A stretch of 64,000 nt of DNA. It comes from Bacillus glycinifermentans. Lineage in GTDB: Bacteria; Bacillota; Bacilli; Bacillales; Bacillaceae. Below the pieces are notes generated by a model. That model was given only the letters and a program-made list of their open reading frames with translations, was not told the origin of the DNA and did not search any database. Location of the stretch: the NCBI RefSeq assembly GCF_001042475.2, contig NZ_LECW02000012.1:248001-312000 (forward strand). Direction: 5' to 3'. This document shows positions 1-8,762 of this stretch, piece by piece (the first letter of the stretch is position 1; each line of letters begins with the position of its first letter). Made by a program: the position numbers and the translations under genes.

Positions 1-397
1 AAAAGGCAAAAGCGACGGCGACCGCAAAAGCAGAGCCGTCCGTTACGCTCATAATTTCGGGCGATGCGAGCGGATTTCTCGTCATGCCCTGCATGATCGC
101 ACCGGAAACGGCCAGGCAAGCGCCGACAAGTATGGCGCTGACCGTCCTCGGAAGCCTGAGTTCCCAAATAATCTGATGAGCCGTATTTTTTGAATCGAAG
201 TGAAGAAGCGCGTTCCACACCGTGCTGAGCTTGATATCAGCCGCACCGAGCGCAATGGACAAAGCCGCGCCGAACAGCAAAATCAACGTTCCGCCCAGAA
301 GAATAAAAACGGCGCCAAGGGGACGGCTGACCGGAAACTGTTCGTTTTCAGGCTCGTCCCCGCCGTTGGTATGGTGAATATTCCTGTAAGACCCCAA
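1..397 (-). CDS. FecCD-family iron-siderophore ABC permease (N-terminal part)
   Basis: This is the start of an inner-membrane permease that imports Fe(III)-siderophore with a binding protein and an ATPase. The reverse-strand reading shows a first membrane span, then the family hallmark LRLPRTVSAILVGACLAVSG and an MQGMTRNPLASPE stretch typical of FecCD proteins. The gene runs off the left edge, so only about 132 residues are visible. I place the start at the TTG complementary to 395-397, because an AAAGGAA ribosome site lies just upstream and no ATG keeps the frame. By synteny with B. subtilis, where fhuBGC lies next to yvsH, it may be fhuB, but the visible part cannot separate fhuB from other FecCD permeases. 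A Fur box lies just upstream. Confidence 0.85.
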   Translation of the reverse strand, partial: MGSYRNIHHTNGGDEPENEQFPVSRPLGAVFILLGGTLILLFGAALSIALGAADIKLSTVWNALLHFDSKNTAHQIIWELRLPRTVSAILVGACLAVSGAIMQGMTRNPLASPEIMSVTDGSAFAVAVAFAF

Positions 398-425
398 TCG
401 ATGCCATTCCTTTCTTATATAGAAC

Positions 426-440
426 CGATAACGATTATCA
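426..440 (-). promoter_or_regulatory. Fur box upstream of the siderophore permease
   Basis: The reverse strand reads TGATAATCGTTATCG, which fits the 7-1-7 Fur consensus TGATAATnATTATCA at 12 of 14 fixed positions. It sits about 30 bases before the permease start, so the transporter is probably repressed when iron is plentiful. Confidence 0.75.
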
Positions 441-497
441 TTTTCATCTTATAGTATATCAGCCTCAGGTCAATTATTTAATAAAAATTTTTTCAAG

Positions 498-538
498 AAA
501 GAAAAAAGCCCGCTGATCTTCAGTTGAAGACCGCGGGC
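498..538 (-). terminator. Rho-independent terminator of yvsH
   Basis: On the reverse strand an arm GCCCGCGGTCTTCA pairs with TGAAGATCAGCGGGC and is followed by TTTTTTC. It lies just after the yvsH stop codon. Confidence 0.85.
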
Positions 539-546
539 CCCGGGCT

Positions 547-1953
547 TTAAGATTGTTGATTTCGGCTGAACTTTTTGGCCGCGAACGGGTAGATGATCAG
601 GCCGATAAAGAACAAGCCGATTCCCAATATAAATGTCAGCCAATCAGCAGTTCCCGAAATGATAACCCACAAAGAATACCCTAGAGCGCACAGGGCAATG
701 ATGCCGTCGCCTGTTCTCGATCCTTTCAGTTCATCATACGTATCTCCTTTAATGATAAGCTTCAGGCTGAACAAAGCCGCAATGAGATACGGTACGAGAT
801 AAGCGAGCGTCGCAGACGTCGTCAAAAACGTAAAGGCCTGACTGATCGTCCCCGAAATCGTCGAGAAAATAAAGATTTGCGACATCAAGTTCGTGATGAT
901 CAGCGAATTGACGGGACTCCCTTTTCTGTTCGTCTTTGCAAAAAAAGCGGGAAAATCGCCTGCTTTTGCCGCTTGATACGGAACCTCTGATCCGATTAAA
1001 ATCCAGCCAAGCATTGATCCGAACAATGAAATGATCGCCAAAATGGCCATGACCACGCTGCCGAAGCCGCCGATAATTGCATGCAGCACATCAACAAACG
1101 GCTTATTCGAAGCCTGGAGCTGATCGTGCGGAATAATGCCCATTGTAATTAACGTAATGATCATATAAATGCTGAGTGCAATCAACAGCCCGGTGATCGT
1201 GGCGCGTTTCACATCGCGCTGCGAAGATGCGCGCCCCGACAAAATAACGGCCGACTCGATGCCGACAAACGCCCACAGCGTAGAAATCGCCGCATTATGA
1301 ACCTGGCCGCCGAGCCCGATGCTTTTTCCGTCCGCCTCAACAGGAAAATAAAATGAATGAAATAAAGACACTTGAAATACGAATAATCCAGCTACAATAA
1401 ACAGGACAAACCCGAACACCTTGGAAAACGTCGTCAAAAAGTTGAGCTTTCCGGCTCCGTTTATACTGGAGACGAGAATGAAATGAGTGCCCCACAAAAG
1501 AATCGTGCATGCGATGAATGTGAGCAGCTGCCCAAGTGTTACGGGGTGTCCGCCAAGCTCAAACATCTCGCGCTTATCAGTCAAAATCGGCAGGAATGTC
1601 GTCAAATAACCGGCAAGGCTCGTGATGATGGCCACGTTGCTGATCCAGCTCGCAACCCAGTAACCCCACACCATCGTAAAGCCTGCGGCGTTTCCCTTTT
1701 TCGGGTCTGAAAACAGCGCCCTTGCATAGCTTTGCGGCCCCGCTTTCAGATCAGGACGGCGAATCGATAAATGGCCGAATACGAGCGCGATCATCAATAC
1801 GCCCGCACCCGTTACCAGCCATGCCGCCGTTACGCCGAGCGGGCTGGCCGTCTGCGCAAGCGTGCTTGGGAGCATGAAGATCCCGGAGCCGACCATATTT
1901 CCAACGACAAAAGCCGTTAAAAGCCAGAAACCCCATTTTTTTGTCTGTTCCAT
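547..1953 (-). CDS. yvsH: Lysine-type amino acid permease YvsH (APC superfamily)
   Basis: A twelve-span APC-superfamily permease of 468 residues that probably imports lysine. The N-terminus has the family's GNMVGSGIFMLPSTL motif in the first membrane span, and hydrophobic segments repeat along the whole length. The open frame continues upstream to 2058, but that stretch lies over the riboswitch terminator. The real start is therefore the ATG at 1951-1953, preceded by GGAGG. Control by the upstream L-box riboswitch is the main evidence for lysine as substrate and matches yvsH of B. subtilis, which carries the same element. A strong terminator follows, so it is probably a single-gene transcript. 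Confidence 0.9.
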   Translation of the reverse strand: MEQTKKWGFWLLTAFVVGNMVGSGIFMLPSTLAQTASPLGVTAAWLVTGAGVLMIALVFGHLSIRRPDLKAGPQSYARALFSDPKKGNAAGFTMVWGYWVASWISNVAIITSLAGYLTTFLPILTDKREMFELGGHPVTLGQLLTFIACTILLWGTHFILVSSINGAGKLNFLTTFSKVFGFVLFIVAGLFVFQVSLFHSFYFPVEADGKSIGLGGQVHNAAISTLWAFVGIESAVILSGRASSQRDVKRATITGLLIALSIYMIITLITMGIIPHDQLQASNKPFVDVLHAIIGGFGSVVMAILAIISLFGSMLGWILIGSEVPYQAAKAGDFPAFFAKTNRKGSPVNSLIITNLMSQIFIFSTISGTISQAFTFLTTSATLAYLVPYLIAALFSLKLIIKGDTYDELKGSRTGDGIIALCALGYSLWVIISGTADWLTFILGIGLFFIGLIIYPFAAKKFSRNQQS

Positions 1954-2008
1954 ACAACTAATACCTCCGAGCATTTTATCAAAATATGCCGGACCAGACC
2001 GTGAGATC

Positions 2009-2043
2009 ATAAAAATAAAAAAAGCATGAACAAAAGTCCATGC
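2009..2043 (-). terminator. Regulatory terminator of the L-box riboswitch
   Basis: On the reverse strand GCATGGAC and GTTCATGC form an eight-pair stem with a TTTT loop, followed by TTTTTTTATTTTT. It lies between the riboswitch aptamer and the yvsH start. It is expected to form when lysine is bound and stop transcription early. Confidence 0.85.
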
Positions 2044-2070
2044 CAAAATAACATACACTCTTGATCCCCG

Positions 2071-2257
2071 GATAGCCCTCCGCGGGAAGTCCCGCGGCAG
2101 TCCTGCACTTATTCAATGCAGACCCAGCATAAAGAATGGACGGCTTCTTTATGCTTCGGCGCTGATGCCTTTTACGCATGATCACGGGCCCCTCCGGCCT
2201 CACATGCGCTACTCATCATCCGCGCAACCTCTACCTCACTAAGAGTTAAGAGTGAGG
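2071..2257 (-). promoter_or_regulatory. Lysine riboswitch (L-box)
   Basis: The reverse strand carries the conserved L-box blocks in order: AGGTAGAGGTTGCG, then GATGATGAGTA, then AAAGGCATCAGCGCCGAAGC, a hairpin ending GCTGGG, the block TGCATTGAATAAGTGCAGGA, and GGAGGGCTATC closing helix P1. A small hairpin (CCTCACT against AGTGAGG) precedes the aptamer. The sequence order matches the lysC and yvsH leaders of B. subtilis. When lysine is scarce the leader should fold to avoid the terminator at 2009-2043 and allow yvsH expression. Confidence 0.95.
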
Positions 2258-2280
2258 ATTTATCACATATTCTCAACCGA

Positions 2281-2309
2281 AGGTTACCAGAGAAATGTTA
2301 TTCTGTCAA
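2281..2309 (-). promoter_or_regulatory. SigA promoter of the L-box/yvsH transcript
   Basis: On the reverse strand a perfect -35 TTGACA is followed by a 17-base spacer and a -10 TAACCT. It ends about 25 bases before the first riboswitch hairpin, so the leader would be roughly 320 bases long. Confidence 0.75.
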
Positions 2310-2335
2310 AGGGAACTGATGGAAAAAACGGCATG

Positions 2336-2360
2336 AAGACCGCCCATTTTTCGGCGGCCT
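2336..2360 (-). terminator. Probable terminator of the 47-residue small gene
   Basis: GGCCGCC and GGGCGGTC on the reverse strand form a GC-rich hairpin around a GAAAAAT loop. The following tract is poor (TCTTC, then TTTTTT ten bases on). A second hairpin, GGGGATCATCCCC, lies at 2371-2384 between it and the gene. Confidence 0.4.
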
Positions 2361-2398
2361 CCAATGCGAACGGGGATGATCCCCATCATCTATAGAGG

Positions 2399-2542
2399 TT
2401 ATCGATTGTTTTTCTTTTTTCTGACCGCTTCTTGCAGAGGGTCTCCTTTTAATGCTTGACCGGCATCTTCAAGCGCCCCCTGAACGGCGTTATGGTCTTT
2501 AGCTTTATTTTTTCCCTGATCTTTATTAAAGAAAAAACCCAC
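2399..2542 (-). CDS. Small hydrophilic conserved Bacillus protein, 47 residues
   Basis: A short lysine- and asparagine-rich protein with no membrane span, starting MGFFFNKDQGKNK and ending in a KKKNNR tail. The middle reads NAVQGALEDAGQALKGDPLQ. Small Bacillus proteins of this look are often labelled glycogen biosynthesis protein GlgD in databases, which is almost certainly a mis-transfer; the true role is unknown. I use the GTG at 2540-2542 because AGAGGTG lies six bases upstream; the longer frame has no ribosome site. It stands alone between yvsH and yvsG. Confidence 0.65.
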   Translation of the reverse strand: MGFFFNKDQGKNKAKDHNAVQGALEDAGQALKGDPLQEAVRKKKNNR

Positions 2543-2765
2543 ATGAATCACCTCTTTAAAATTTGGTACAATACTAATTTGGCTTTTCATTTAAAAAATA
2601 TGCAGGAAGCTTGGCTGTCTGGTCTGCATGAATTTCCCGTTTTGGCCTCTTTCTTCACGCAAAAATGAAAAAATTGCGGCCAAAACCTTCCAGAATCAGT
2701 CTTGATGGTCTTCAGATCTCCTGATATAGTTTTCTTTAGGAATCAGGTCTTAAGGAGAAGCGAAT

Positions 2766-3236
2766 ATGACAGGAAAAACACACATCATGGGGGGAGTCGC
2801 TTCTTGTACGGCTGTCGCTTATTTTTATGGGTATGATCCCGTATTGATAACCGCTTCAGGCATTCTTGGAGCATTGATACCCGATATTTGCCACACAAAA
2901 AGCAAAATAGGCAGGAAGCTTCCAATTTTATCAACGCTGATCAGCTCTGTATTCGGCCACAGAACGTTCACGCACAGCCTGCTCTTTCTGCTCGTCACGG
3001 GATTTTTGGCACATTTATATGTTACAAACCAGAGCATTTTTGCCGGACTGATGGCGGGAATGGCCAGCCACCTGCTGCTTGATGCGGGGACGACAAACGG
3101 CATCAAGCTTTTCTTTCCTTCATCAATTAGAATCCGACTGCCGCTTTACATCAAAACGGGCGGCAAAGCCGAACAGGGCGTGATGGCCGCCCTCACCGTT
3201 CTTTCATGCTATTTTATCGCCGTCTTGATGGCTTGA
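2766..3236 (+). CDS. yvsG: YvsG, YdjM-like membrane metal-dependent hydrolase family
   Basis: A 156-residue membrane protein of the YdjM/DUF457 family, annotated as membrane-bound metal-dependent hydrolases. The defining residues are visible: H6 in MTGKTHIMGG, D41 in IPDICH, and the HRTFTHSLLF block with paired histidines at the start of a span. A late HLLLDAGT motif supplies another His/Asp pair. The ATG has TAAGGAG upstream. Its position between yvsH and yvgJ is the same as in B. subtilis. The biochemical reaction of the family is not established. Confidence 0.9.
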   Translation: MTGKTHIMGGVASCTAVAYFYGYDPVLITASGILGALIPDICHTKSKIGRKLPILSTLISSVFGHRTFTHSLLFLLVTGFLAHLYVTNQSIFAGLMAGMASHLLLDAGTTNGIKLFFPSSIRIRLPLYIKTGGKAEQGVMAALTVLSCYFIAVLMA

Positions 3237-3239
3237 CAT

Positions 3240-3279
3240 GTGGCGCAAATTGGTTTATTTGCCACCGAAAGTTTTTTTT
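3240..3279 (+). terminator. Terminator after yvsG
   Basis: GTGGC-GC-AAAT pairs with ATTTGCCAC with a small bulge, followed after eight bases by a run of eight T. Confidence 0.65.
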
Positions 3280-3329
3280 AGTAATTTAAACATATGCGGG
3301 GCTAAGAACTTGTGAGGAGCTATTGATAA

Positions 3330-5189
3330 ATGAAAGAACATTTTTTCAAAAAGCAATGGTTTTTATGCTTATCGATTTTTTTCATGTGGATGAAGACGTA
3401 TTTCATCTATAAACTGGGGTTTCACTTGCGGATTGATCATCCGTTTCAGGAGCTGATCCTGTTAATAAACCCGCTTAGCTTTCTCATCCCCGTATTCGGC
3501 ATCAGCCTTTTTTGCCGCGAAAAGACAAAGCGGCTGTTTTTACTCTCAGCAAATGTCATCCTTACGGGCATTCTGATCGCAAACTGCATTTTTTACGGTT
3601 TCTATATCGATTTCATTACGATCCCCGTTTTGTTTCAGGCCAAAAACCTCGGAGGGCTCGGCAGCAGTTTTCAGGAGCTGTTCAATCCCCTTTTCATCGT
3701 TCTTTTCTTTGATCTGGCACTGCTCGCATGGCTTTCGAAAACCCGCCGGAAAACGGAAGCAAAAATACCGCGAAAAGCGATCAAAATTTATTACGGCGCG
3801 GCCGCGGGGATCGTGCTGCTGAATCTCACCTTATCAGAGATCGAACAGCCTAAGTTTTTGTCCCATTCGTTTGACAGGGAAGTTCTCGTCAAAAACATCG
3901 GGCTGTTTCAGTTTCATCTGTTCGACGGAATTACGCAGACGTTTAATTTGACGCAAAAAGCGGTAGCCGACGAAAACAGCCTGGCAACGATCGAAAACTA
4001 TACAAATGCCGACTACAGCAAACCGAACAAAGACATGTTCGGCATCGCAAAGGGACGAAATGTCATCTTCGTGACGCTCGAATCCACTCAAAGCTTCGTC
4101 ATCAATGAAAAAGTAAACGGAAAAGAGATCACCCCGTTTTTGAATCAGTTCATTCATAAAAGCTATTATTTCGACCATTTTTATCAGCAGACCGAACAGG
4201 GAAAAACATCGGATTCCGAGTTCGTCGTCGCCAATTCGCTGTATCCGTCGCTGAGCGGATCTGTCTTCTTTACGAAAAGCGAAAATCAATACAATTCAAT
4301 GTATAAAACGCTGGCGCAGCACGATTACATATCAACCGTCTTTCACGCCAATAACAAAAGGTTCTGGAACAGGGACGTCATGTACGAAGCGCTCGGTATT
4401 GACCGCTTTTATGATGTGGACCACTTCAGCGTAACCGCCGATAATTCAACAGGCTGGGGGCTGAAGGACAAAGAGTTTTTAGCACAGTCCGCCGACATCA
4501 TGAAAGAGTTGCCAGAGCCGTTTTACAGCAGCCTGCTGACCCTGACCAATCACTTTCCGTTTCAGATTGATGACAAGGATAAGCTGATTGATGAATATGA
4601 TTCTAACAGTGAGATTTTGAACCGCTATGTGACGACGGTGCGCTATCAGGACGAAGCGCTGAAAGCTTTTATCGCGAAACTGAAAAAAAACGGCCTGTAT
4701 GAACATTCAGTGATCGTCTTGATGGGTGATCATTACGGCATTTCGGAAGCACACAATGAAGCGCTCGCTCAATTTTTAGGGAAAAAGGAGATTACGCCGT
4801 ACGATACCGTTCAGCTTCAGCGGGTTCCGCTGATCATCCACATCCCCGGGATTACGGACAAAAATCCGCGGACCGTGTCAGAAACGGGCGGACAGATCGA
4901 TGTCAAACCGACATTGCTTCATTTATTGGGAATTGACACAAAAGGCATGATTCAGTTCGGAAACGACCTTTTTTCTAAAGAAAGAATGCCTTTTGCCGTG
5001 CTGCGAAACGGAAGCTTTATCACGGATGATTATCTCTATACGAAAAATGCATGCTACGATCAAAAAACCGGAGAGCTTTTAGAGGATGCAGAGAACAAAT
5101 GCGCTCCCCTAATGGAGAAAGCGGCTGAAGAGCTTTCCTTTTCCGACAAAATTATTAACGGGGACTTGCTGAGGTTTTATAAACAATAA
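3330..5189 (+). CDS. yvgJ: YvgJ, LtaS-family phosphoglycerol transferase (lipoteichoic acid primase)
   Basis: A 619-residue sulfatase-fold enzyme of the LtaS family. In B. subtilis YvgJ acts as lipoteichoic-acid primase, adding the first glycerol phosphate to the glycolipid anchor outside the membrane. Five membrane spans fill residues 1-190, then comes the extracellular domain. The catalytic threonine is T293 in EQGKTSDSEF. Metal-binding motifs follow in VTLEST near residue 250 and MGDHYG near residue 468, as in LtaS. The start has GAGGAG upstream. Position and length agree with yvgJ of B. subtilis; a true polymerising LtaS paralogue is the alternative. Confidence 0.9.
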   Translation: MKEHFFKKQWFLCLSIFFMWMKTYFIYKLGFHLRIDHPFQELILLINPLSFLIPVFGISLFCREKTKRLFLLSANVILTGILIANCIFYGFYIDFITIPVLFQAKNLGGLGSSFQELFNPLFIVLFFDLALLAWLSKTRRKTEAKIPRKAIKIYYGAAAGIVLLNLTLSEIEQPKFLSHSFDREVLVKNIGLFQFHLFDGITQTFNLTQKAVADENSLATIENYTNADYSKPNKDMFGIAKGRNVIFVTLESTQSFVINEKVNGKEITPFLNQFIHKSYYFDHFYQQTEQGKTSDSEFVVANSLYPSLSGSVFFTKSENQYNSMYKTLAQHDYISTVFHANNKRFWNRDVMYEALGIDRFYDVDHFSVTADNSTGWGLKDKEFLAQSADIMKELPEPFYSSLLTLTNHFPFQIDDKDKLIDEYDSNSEILNRYVTTVRYQDEALKAFIAKLKKNGLYEHSVIVLMGDHYGISEAHNEALAQFLGKKEITPYDTVQLQRVPLIIHIPGITDKNPRTVSETGGQIDVKPTLLHLLGIDTKGMIQFGNDLFSKERMPFAVLRNGSFITDDYLYTKNACYDQKTGELLEDAENKCAPLMEKAAEELSFSDKIINGDLLRFYKQ

Positions 5190-5190
5190 C

Positions 5191-5232
5191 GCCTCCCCTT
5201 CCACAAGCATTCAGAGCTGGCTGGGAGGGGCT
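5191..5232 (+). terminator. Hairpin after yvgJ, likely terminator
   Basis: GCCTCCCC and GGGAGGGGC form a GC-rich stem one base after the stop codon. The tail TGTTTACATT is poor in T, so termination may be leaky. Confidence 0.45.
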
Positions 5233-5389
5233 GTTTACATTGGGCTCGAGCTGGGTATTATATACCGAATGTTTGAAATGCCCTTGCAGATTTGCATATC
5301 CTTCGTTACCCTAATGAATAGACAATTTTGTTTCGGGTGCCGATTATTTCATGAAGTGTTATAAAATTTCAAAATAAGAAGGTTTTCAA

Positions 5390-6841
5390 ATGAGTGAAAC
5401 AAAACAAACTATAAATAAACTGCCGATTGTTGCCGTACTGATTACCGGGACCTTTATCGCCATTTTAAACCAGACGCTGCTGACGACGGCCCTTCCGCCG
5501 ATCATGAGGGATTTGAACATTACACCCGGTCTCGCCCAGTGGCTGACGACCGTTTTTATGCTCGTAAACGGGATTATGATTCCGGTTACGGCGTTTTTAA
5601 TCGAAAAGTTCACGACGAGAAAGCTGTTTATGGTCGCGATGTCTTTATTCACCGCCGGAACGCTGATCTGCGCTTTATCGTTCAGCTTTCCCGTTTTAAT
5701 TGCCGGACGAATCGTGCAGGCGGCCGGCGCAGGGATCATGATGCCGTTGATGCAGACCGTGCTTCTTTTGATTTTCCCGAAGGAAAAACGCGGCTCAGCG
5801 ATGGGGATGGTCGGACTTGTCATCGCCTTTGCCCCGGCTCTTGGACCGACTTTGTCGGGATGGATTGTCGACCGTTATCCGTGGGAAATCTTGTTTTATC
5901 TCCTGCTGCCGTTCGCGGTCATCGACATGATTGTCGCTTTCTTTATTTTAAAAAATGTAACAGAACAAACATCGCCTAAGATGGATGCGGCATCGATCAT
6001 TTTGTCTTCTTTAGGATTCGGCGGCATCCTTTATGGCTTCAGCAGCGCGGGTGTTGACGGCTGGACCAGTCCGGACGTGCTGACAGGCTTCGCAGTCGGA
6101 GCTGTCACCCTGTTTTGGTTCATATGGAGGCAGCTCCATCTGAAGGAACCGATTTTGGAATTCAGGGTTTTTAAGTATCCGATGTTCACGCTTGCTACAG
6201 TCATCGGCATGGTCGTGTTTATGGCGATGATCGGAGCGGCGACGATCGTTCCGATCTACATGCAGGATATGCGCCATTTCACCGCGATGGAGTCAGGTAT
6301 GATGCTTTTTCCGGGAGCGATTGTCATGGGCTTGATGTCCCCGATTACGGGAAGGATTTTCGATAAAATCGGGGCGCGGATTTTAAGCATTACCGGGTTG
6401 ACGGCCATTTTTATCACGACTCTGCTGCTATCGCATCTGTCCGAAAAGACGCCTTTCGCCTACCTGTCCATCGTATATGCGTTTCGGATGGTCGGGATGG
6501 GGATGGTGTTAATGCCCGTGACGACAGCCGGGCTGAATCAGCTGCCGCGCCATTTGATCCCGCACGGCACGGCCATGAACAACACGTTGAGGCAAATGTC
6601 GGGTTCAATCGGGACGGCGATTTTGATTACGATCATGACGCAGCGTGCGCTGTCTGATCCGGCGGGCCCCGGCACGGAAACGGCGATGATTCACGGCGTA
6701 AACCTGGCCTTTATGACGGCTGCCGGTTTGTCCGGAATCGGGCTGATTCTTGCCTTCTTCATTAAACACAATCACCGCGGCCGGCTGAATCACCATAAAA
6801 GAAAGCCTGCGAAAAGTGGCCTTGCGCTGCACGAAAAATAA
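5390..6841 (+). CDS. DHA2-family (EmrB/QacA, LmrB-like) multidrug exporter
   Basis: A fourteen-span major-facilitator exporter of 483 residues, expected to expel toxic compounds with the proton gradient. Motif D1 appears as LNQTLLTTALPPIM at the first span. The span-5 antiporter motif appears as LVIAFAPALGPTLSGWIVD. It resembles LmrB of B. subtilis, but the ligand cannot be read from the sequence. The ATG follows a weak AAGAAGG. It lies between yvgJ and yvgN, where B. subtilis has molybdate-transport genes, so it is a local replacement. A strong two-way terminator follows. Confidence 0.88.
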   Translation: MSETKQTINKLPIVAVLITGTFIAILNQTLLTTALPPIMRDLNITPGLAQWLTTVFMLVNGIMIPVTAFLIEKFTTRKLFMVAMSLFTAGTLICALSFSFPVLIAGRIVQAAGAGIMMPLMQTVLLLIFPKEKRGSAMGMVGLVIAFAPALGPTLSGWIVDRYPWEILFYLLLPFAVIDMIVAFFILKNVTEQTSPKMDAASIILSSLGFGGILYGFSSAGVDGWTSPDVLTGFAVGAVTLFWFIWRQLHLKEPILEFRVFKYPMFTLATVIGMVVFMAMIGAATIVPIYMQDMRHFTAMESGMMLFPGAIVMGLMSPITGRIFDKIGARILSITGLTAIFITTLLLSHLSEKTPFAYLSIVYAFRMVGMGMVLMPVTTAGLNQLPRHLIPHGTAMNNTLRQMSGSIGTAILITIMTQRALSDPAGPGTETAMIHGVNLAFMTAAGLSGIGLILAFFIKHNHRGRLNHHKRKPAKSGLALHEK

Positions 6842-6877
6842 ATAAATCCCGGGTTCGCTAAGAACCCGGGATTTATT
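6841..6877. terminator. Bidirectional terminator between the DHA2 exporter and yvgN
   Basis: AATAAATCCCGGGTTC and GAACCCGGGATTTATT are perfect 16-base arms around a five-base loop. The element separates two convergent genes and starts in the exporter stop codon. Confidence 0.92.
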
Positions 6878-7723
6878 TTATTCGAATCCGTTTGTCATCG
6901 TATCAGGATCCGGACCTACGCGCTCATCTTTGTTGAGGGCGTTGATTTTTTCCATATCTTCTTTTGAAAGTTCGAAGTCGAAAATATCGGCGTTTTCGAT
7001 AATTCGGTGTTCTTTAATCGATTTCGGGATGGTTACGACTTCGCTTTGCAGATCCCAGCGCAAAATGATTTGCGCGACCGATTTGTTGTATTTGCCGGCG
7101 ATTTCAGCGAGCACTTCATTGTCAAGCAGCTTCCCTTGCATCAGCGGAGACCATGCTTCAAGCTGAATGCCTTGTTTTTTGCAGTAATCCCTTAATTCGA
7201 GCTGCGTCAAACGCGGGTGGAATTCAACCTGATTGACCATCGGTTTGATTTCCGCATCCTCCAACAGGCTTTCCAAATGATGCACGTTGAAGTTGCTGAC
7301 GCCGATCGCTCTGATTTTGCCGTCTTTGTACAGCTTCTCCAAGGCGCGCCATGTATCTTTATATTTGCTTTTATCTTTTCCGGGCCAATGAATTAAATAT
7401 AAATCAAGGTAGTCAAGGCCAAGTTTTCTAAGGCTTTCATCAAAAGCCGCCAACGTTTTTTCGTAGCCCTGGTCACTGTTCCACACTTTTGATGTGATGA
7501 AGAGCTCCTCACGGGGAACGCCTGATTCTTTAATTCCTTTGCCGACGCCTTCTTCATTTTGATAGATCGCAGCCGTATCAATGCTCCGGTATCCGTTTTT
7601 AATCGCTGCTTTCACAGATTCGACGACTTGGCTGCCCTCTTCCACTTTAAAGACTCCCAGGCCAAACCACGGCATTTTAACTCCGTTATGTAACGTCACA
7701 GTGTCCTTTAAACTGCTTACCAT
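6878..7723 (-). CDS. yvgN: YvgN, aldo-keto reductase (glyoxal/methylglyoxal reductase)
   Basis: An NADPH-dependent aldo-keto reductase of 281 residues that reduces methylglyoxal and other reactive aldehydes in the cytosol. The catalytic tetrad is present: D in SIDTAAIY, Y in the same motif, K in TSKVWN and H in LIHWPG. The cofactor loop [10 protein letters not shown] near the C-terminus is also present. The sequence matches YvgN of B. subtilis closely along its whole length. Its ATG follows AAAGGTGG, and its place next to nhaK also agrees with B. subtilis. Confidence 0.95.
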   Translation of the reverse strand: MVSSLKDTVTLHNGVKMPWFGLGVFKVEEGSQVVESVKAAIKNGYRSIDTAAIYQNEEGVGKGIKESGVPREELFITSKVWNSDQGYEKTLAAFDESLRKLGLDYLDLYLIHWPGKDKSKYKDTWRALEKLYKDGKIRAIGVSNFNVHHLESLLEDAEIKPMVNQVEFHPRLTQLELRDYCKKQGIQLEAWSPLMQGKLLDNEVLAEIAGKYNKSVAQIILRWDLQSEVVTIPKSIKEHRIIENADIFDFELSKEDMEKINALNKDERVGPDPDTMTNGFE

Positions 7724-7813
7724 TTAAACGACCACCTTTCTTTTTTATTCAGATACTATTTCAAACATCACGTCTATTATCTCATATTGGAGAGATTTGA
7801 CATAATAAATTGC

Positions 7814-8689
7814 TCACTTTTCTTCTTTAACCCGCCCGCGCGCAGCCAATGCGAGCGCTCCTGTGATCCCGGCATCGTCGCCGAGCCCCGGCGGCACGAC
7901 ATACTCATCAAGATCGGGAAGATCGATGTATCCGTTTACATATTCGCGAAGTTTTCTGCGGATGAGCGGAAACAACTGCCGCTGCTTCATGACCCCTCCG
8001 CCCATCACGATTTTTTCCGGGCATAAGATCAGAATATATTGCATGAGCGCCTGCGCCAAATAATCGGCTTCAAGCTCCCAGACCTCTTCGCGCGCAGAAA
8101 GGTCTTTTCCTTGTTTGCCCCAGCGCTTTTCGAGCGCAGGCCCTGATGCCATTCCCTCAAGGCAGTCTTTGTGGTACGGGCAGCTTCCTTCAAATGCATC
8201 CTTTTCATGGCGTCTGATCAGGATATGCCCCATTTCAGGATGGCTGAAGCTTTGTACGACCTTGCCGCCGATGACAGCCCCGGCGCCGATTCCCGTGCCG
8301 ACCGTGATGTATAAACAGCTGTTCAGCCCTTGTGCGGCTCCTTCCGTTATTTCCCCGAGCGCAGCCGCATTGACGTCCGTCGTAAACGAAACCGGGATCC
8401 GGAGCCTTTTTTCCAGTTCGGGAATGAACGGATAGTTCTGCCACGCGAGTTTCGGCGTATTCGTAATAAAGCCGAAATCGGGTTTCCCCTTTGCCAGCGA
8501 AATCGGGCCGAACGATCCGACTCCCAGTGCTTCAGGCTGATAAGCATCAAAGAAAGCGGTTACTTTTTTGATCGTTTCTTCAGGCGTTTCCGTCGGAATC
8601 GTCAGCCTGCCTGCGATTTCCCCTGTCTCCGTTCCGACAGCGCAAACAAATTTTGTTCCCCCTGCTTCAATTGCACCGTAATATGTCAT
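7814..8689 (-). CDS. ROK-family sugar kinase, probably fructokinase
   Basis: A 291-residue ATP-dependent sugar kinase of the ROK family. The phosphate loop is IEAGGTKFVCAVG near the start, the catalytic aspartate is in TTDVNAAALGE, and the TVGTGIGAGAV loop follows. The ROK zinc site appears as H-x-x-C-C-like elements in GHILIRRHEKDAFEGSCPYHKDCLE-type order (H, C, H, C). Overall it resembles GmuE/ScrK-type Bacillus fructokinases. It stands between yvgN and nhaK with no sugar transporter adjacent, so the physiological substrate (fructose or mannose) is inferred. Confidence 0.88.
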   Translation of the reverse strand: MTYYGAIEAGGTKFVCAVGTETGEIAGRLTIPTETPEETIKKVTAFFDAYQPEALGVGSFGPISLAKGKPDFGFITNTPKLAWQNYPFIPELEKRLRIPVSFTTDVNAAALGEITEGAAQGLNSCLYITVGTGIGAGAVIGGKVVQSFSHPEMGHILIRRHEKDAFEGSCPYHKDCLEGMASGPALEKRWGKQGKDLSAREEVWELEADYLAQALMQYILILCPEKIVMGGGVMKQRQLFPLIRRKLREYVNGYIDLPDLDEYVVPPGLGDDAGITGALALAARGRVKEEK

Positions 8690-8762
8690 CCTCTGTTCCC
8701 CTTTTTTCTGTCTTTAATTGAATCATAAAGCAGAAAAGTGAGGAAAGCAATTAAATAAAATG

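Noticed and set aside
1954..2058. Upstream extension of the yvsH frame to 2058
   Set aside because: It runs through the riboswitch terminator and has no ribosome site; the ATG at 1953 has GGAGG.
5386..5823. 145-codon reverse frame over the DHA2 exporter
   Set aside because: Shadow of a well-supported membrane protein gene; no ribosome site and no plausible protein features.
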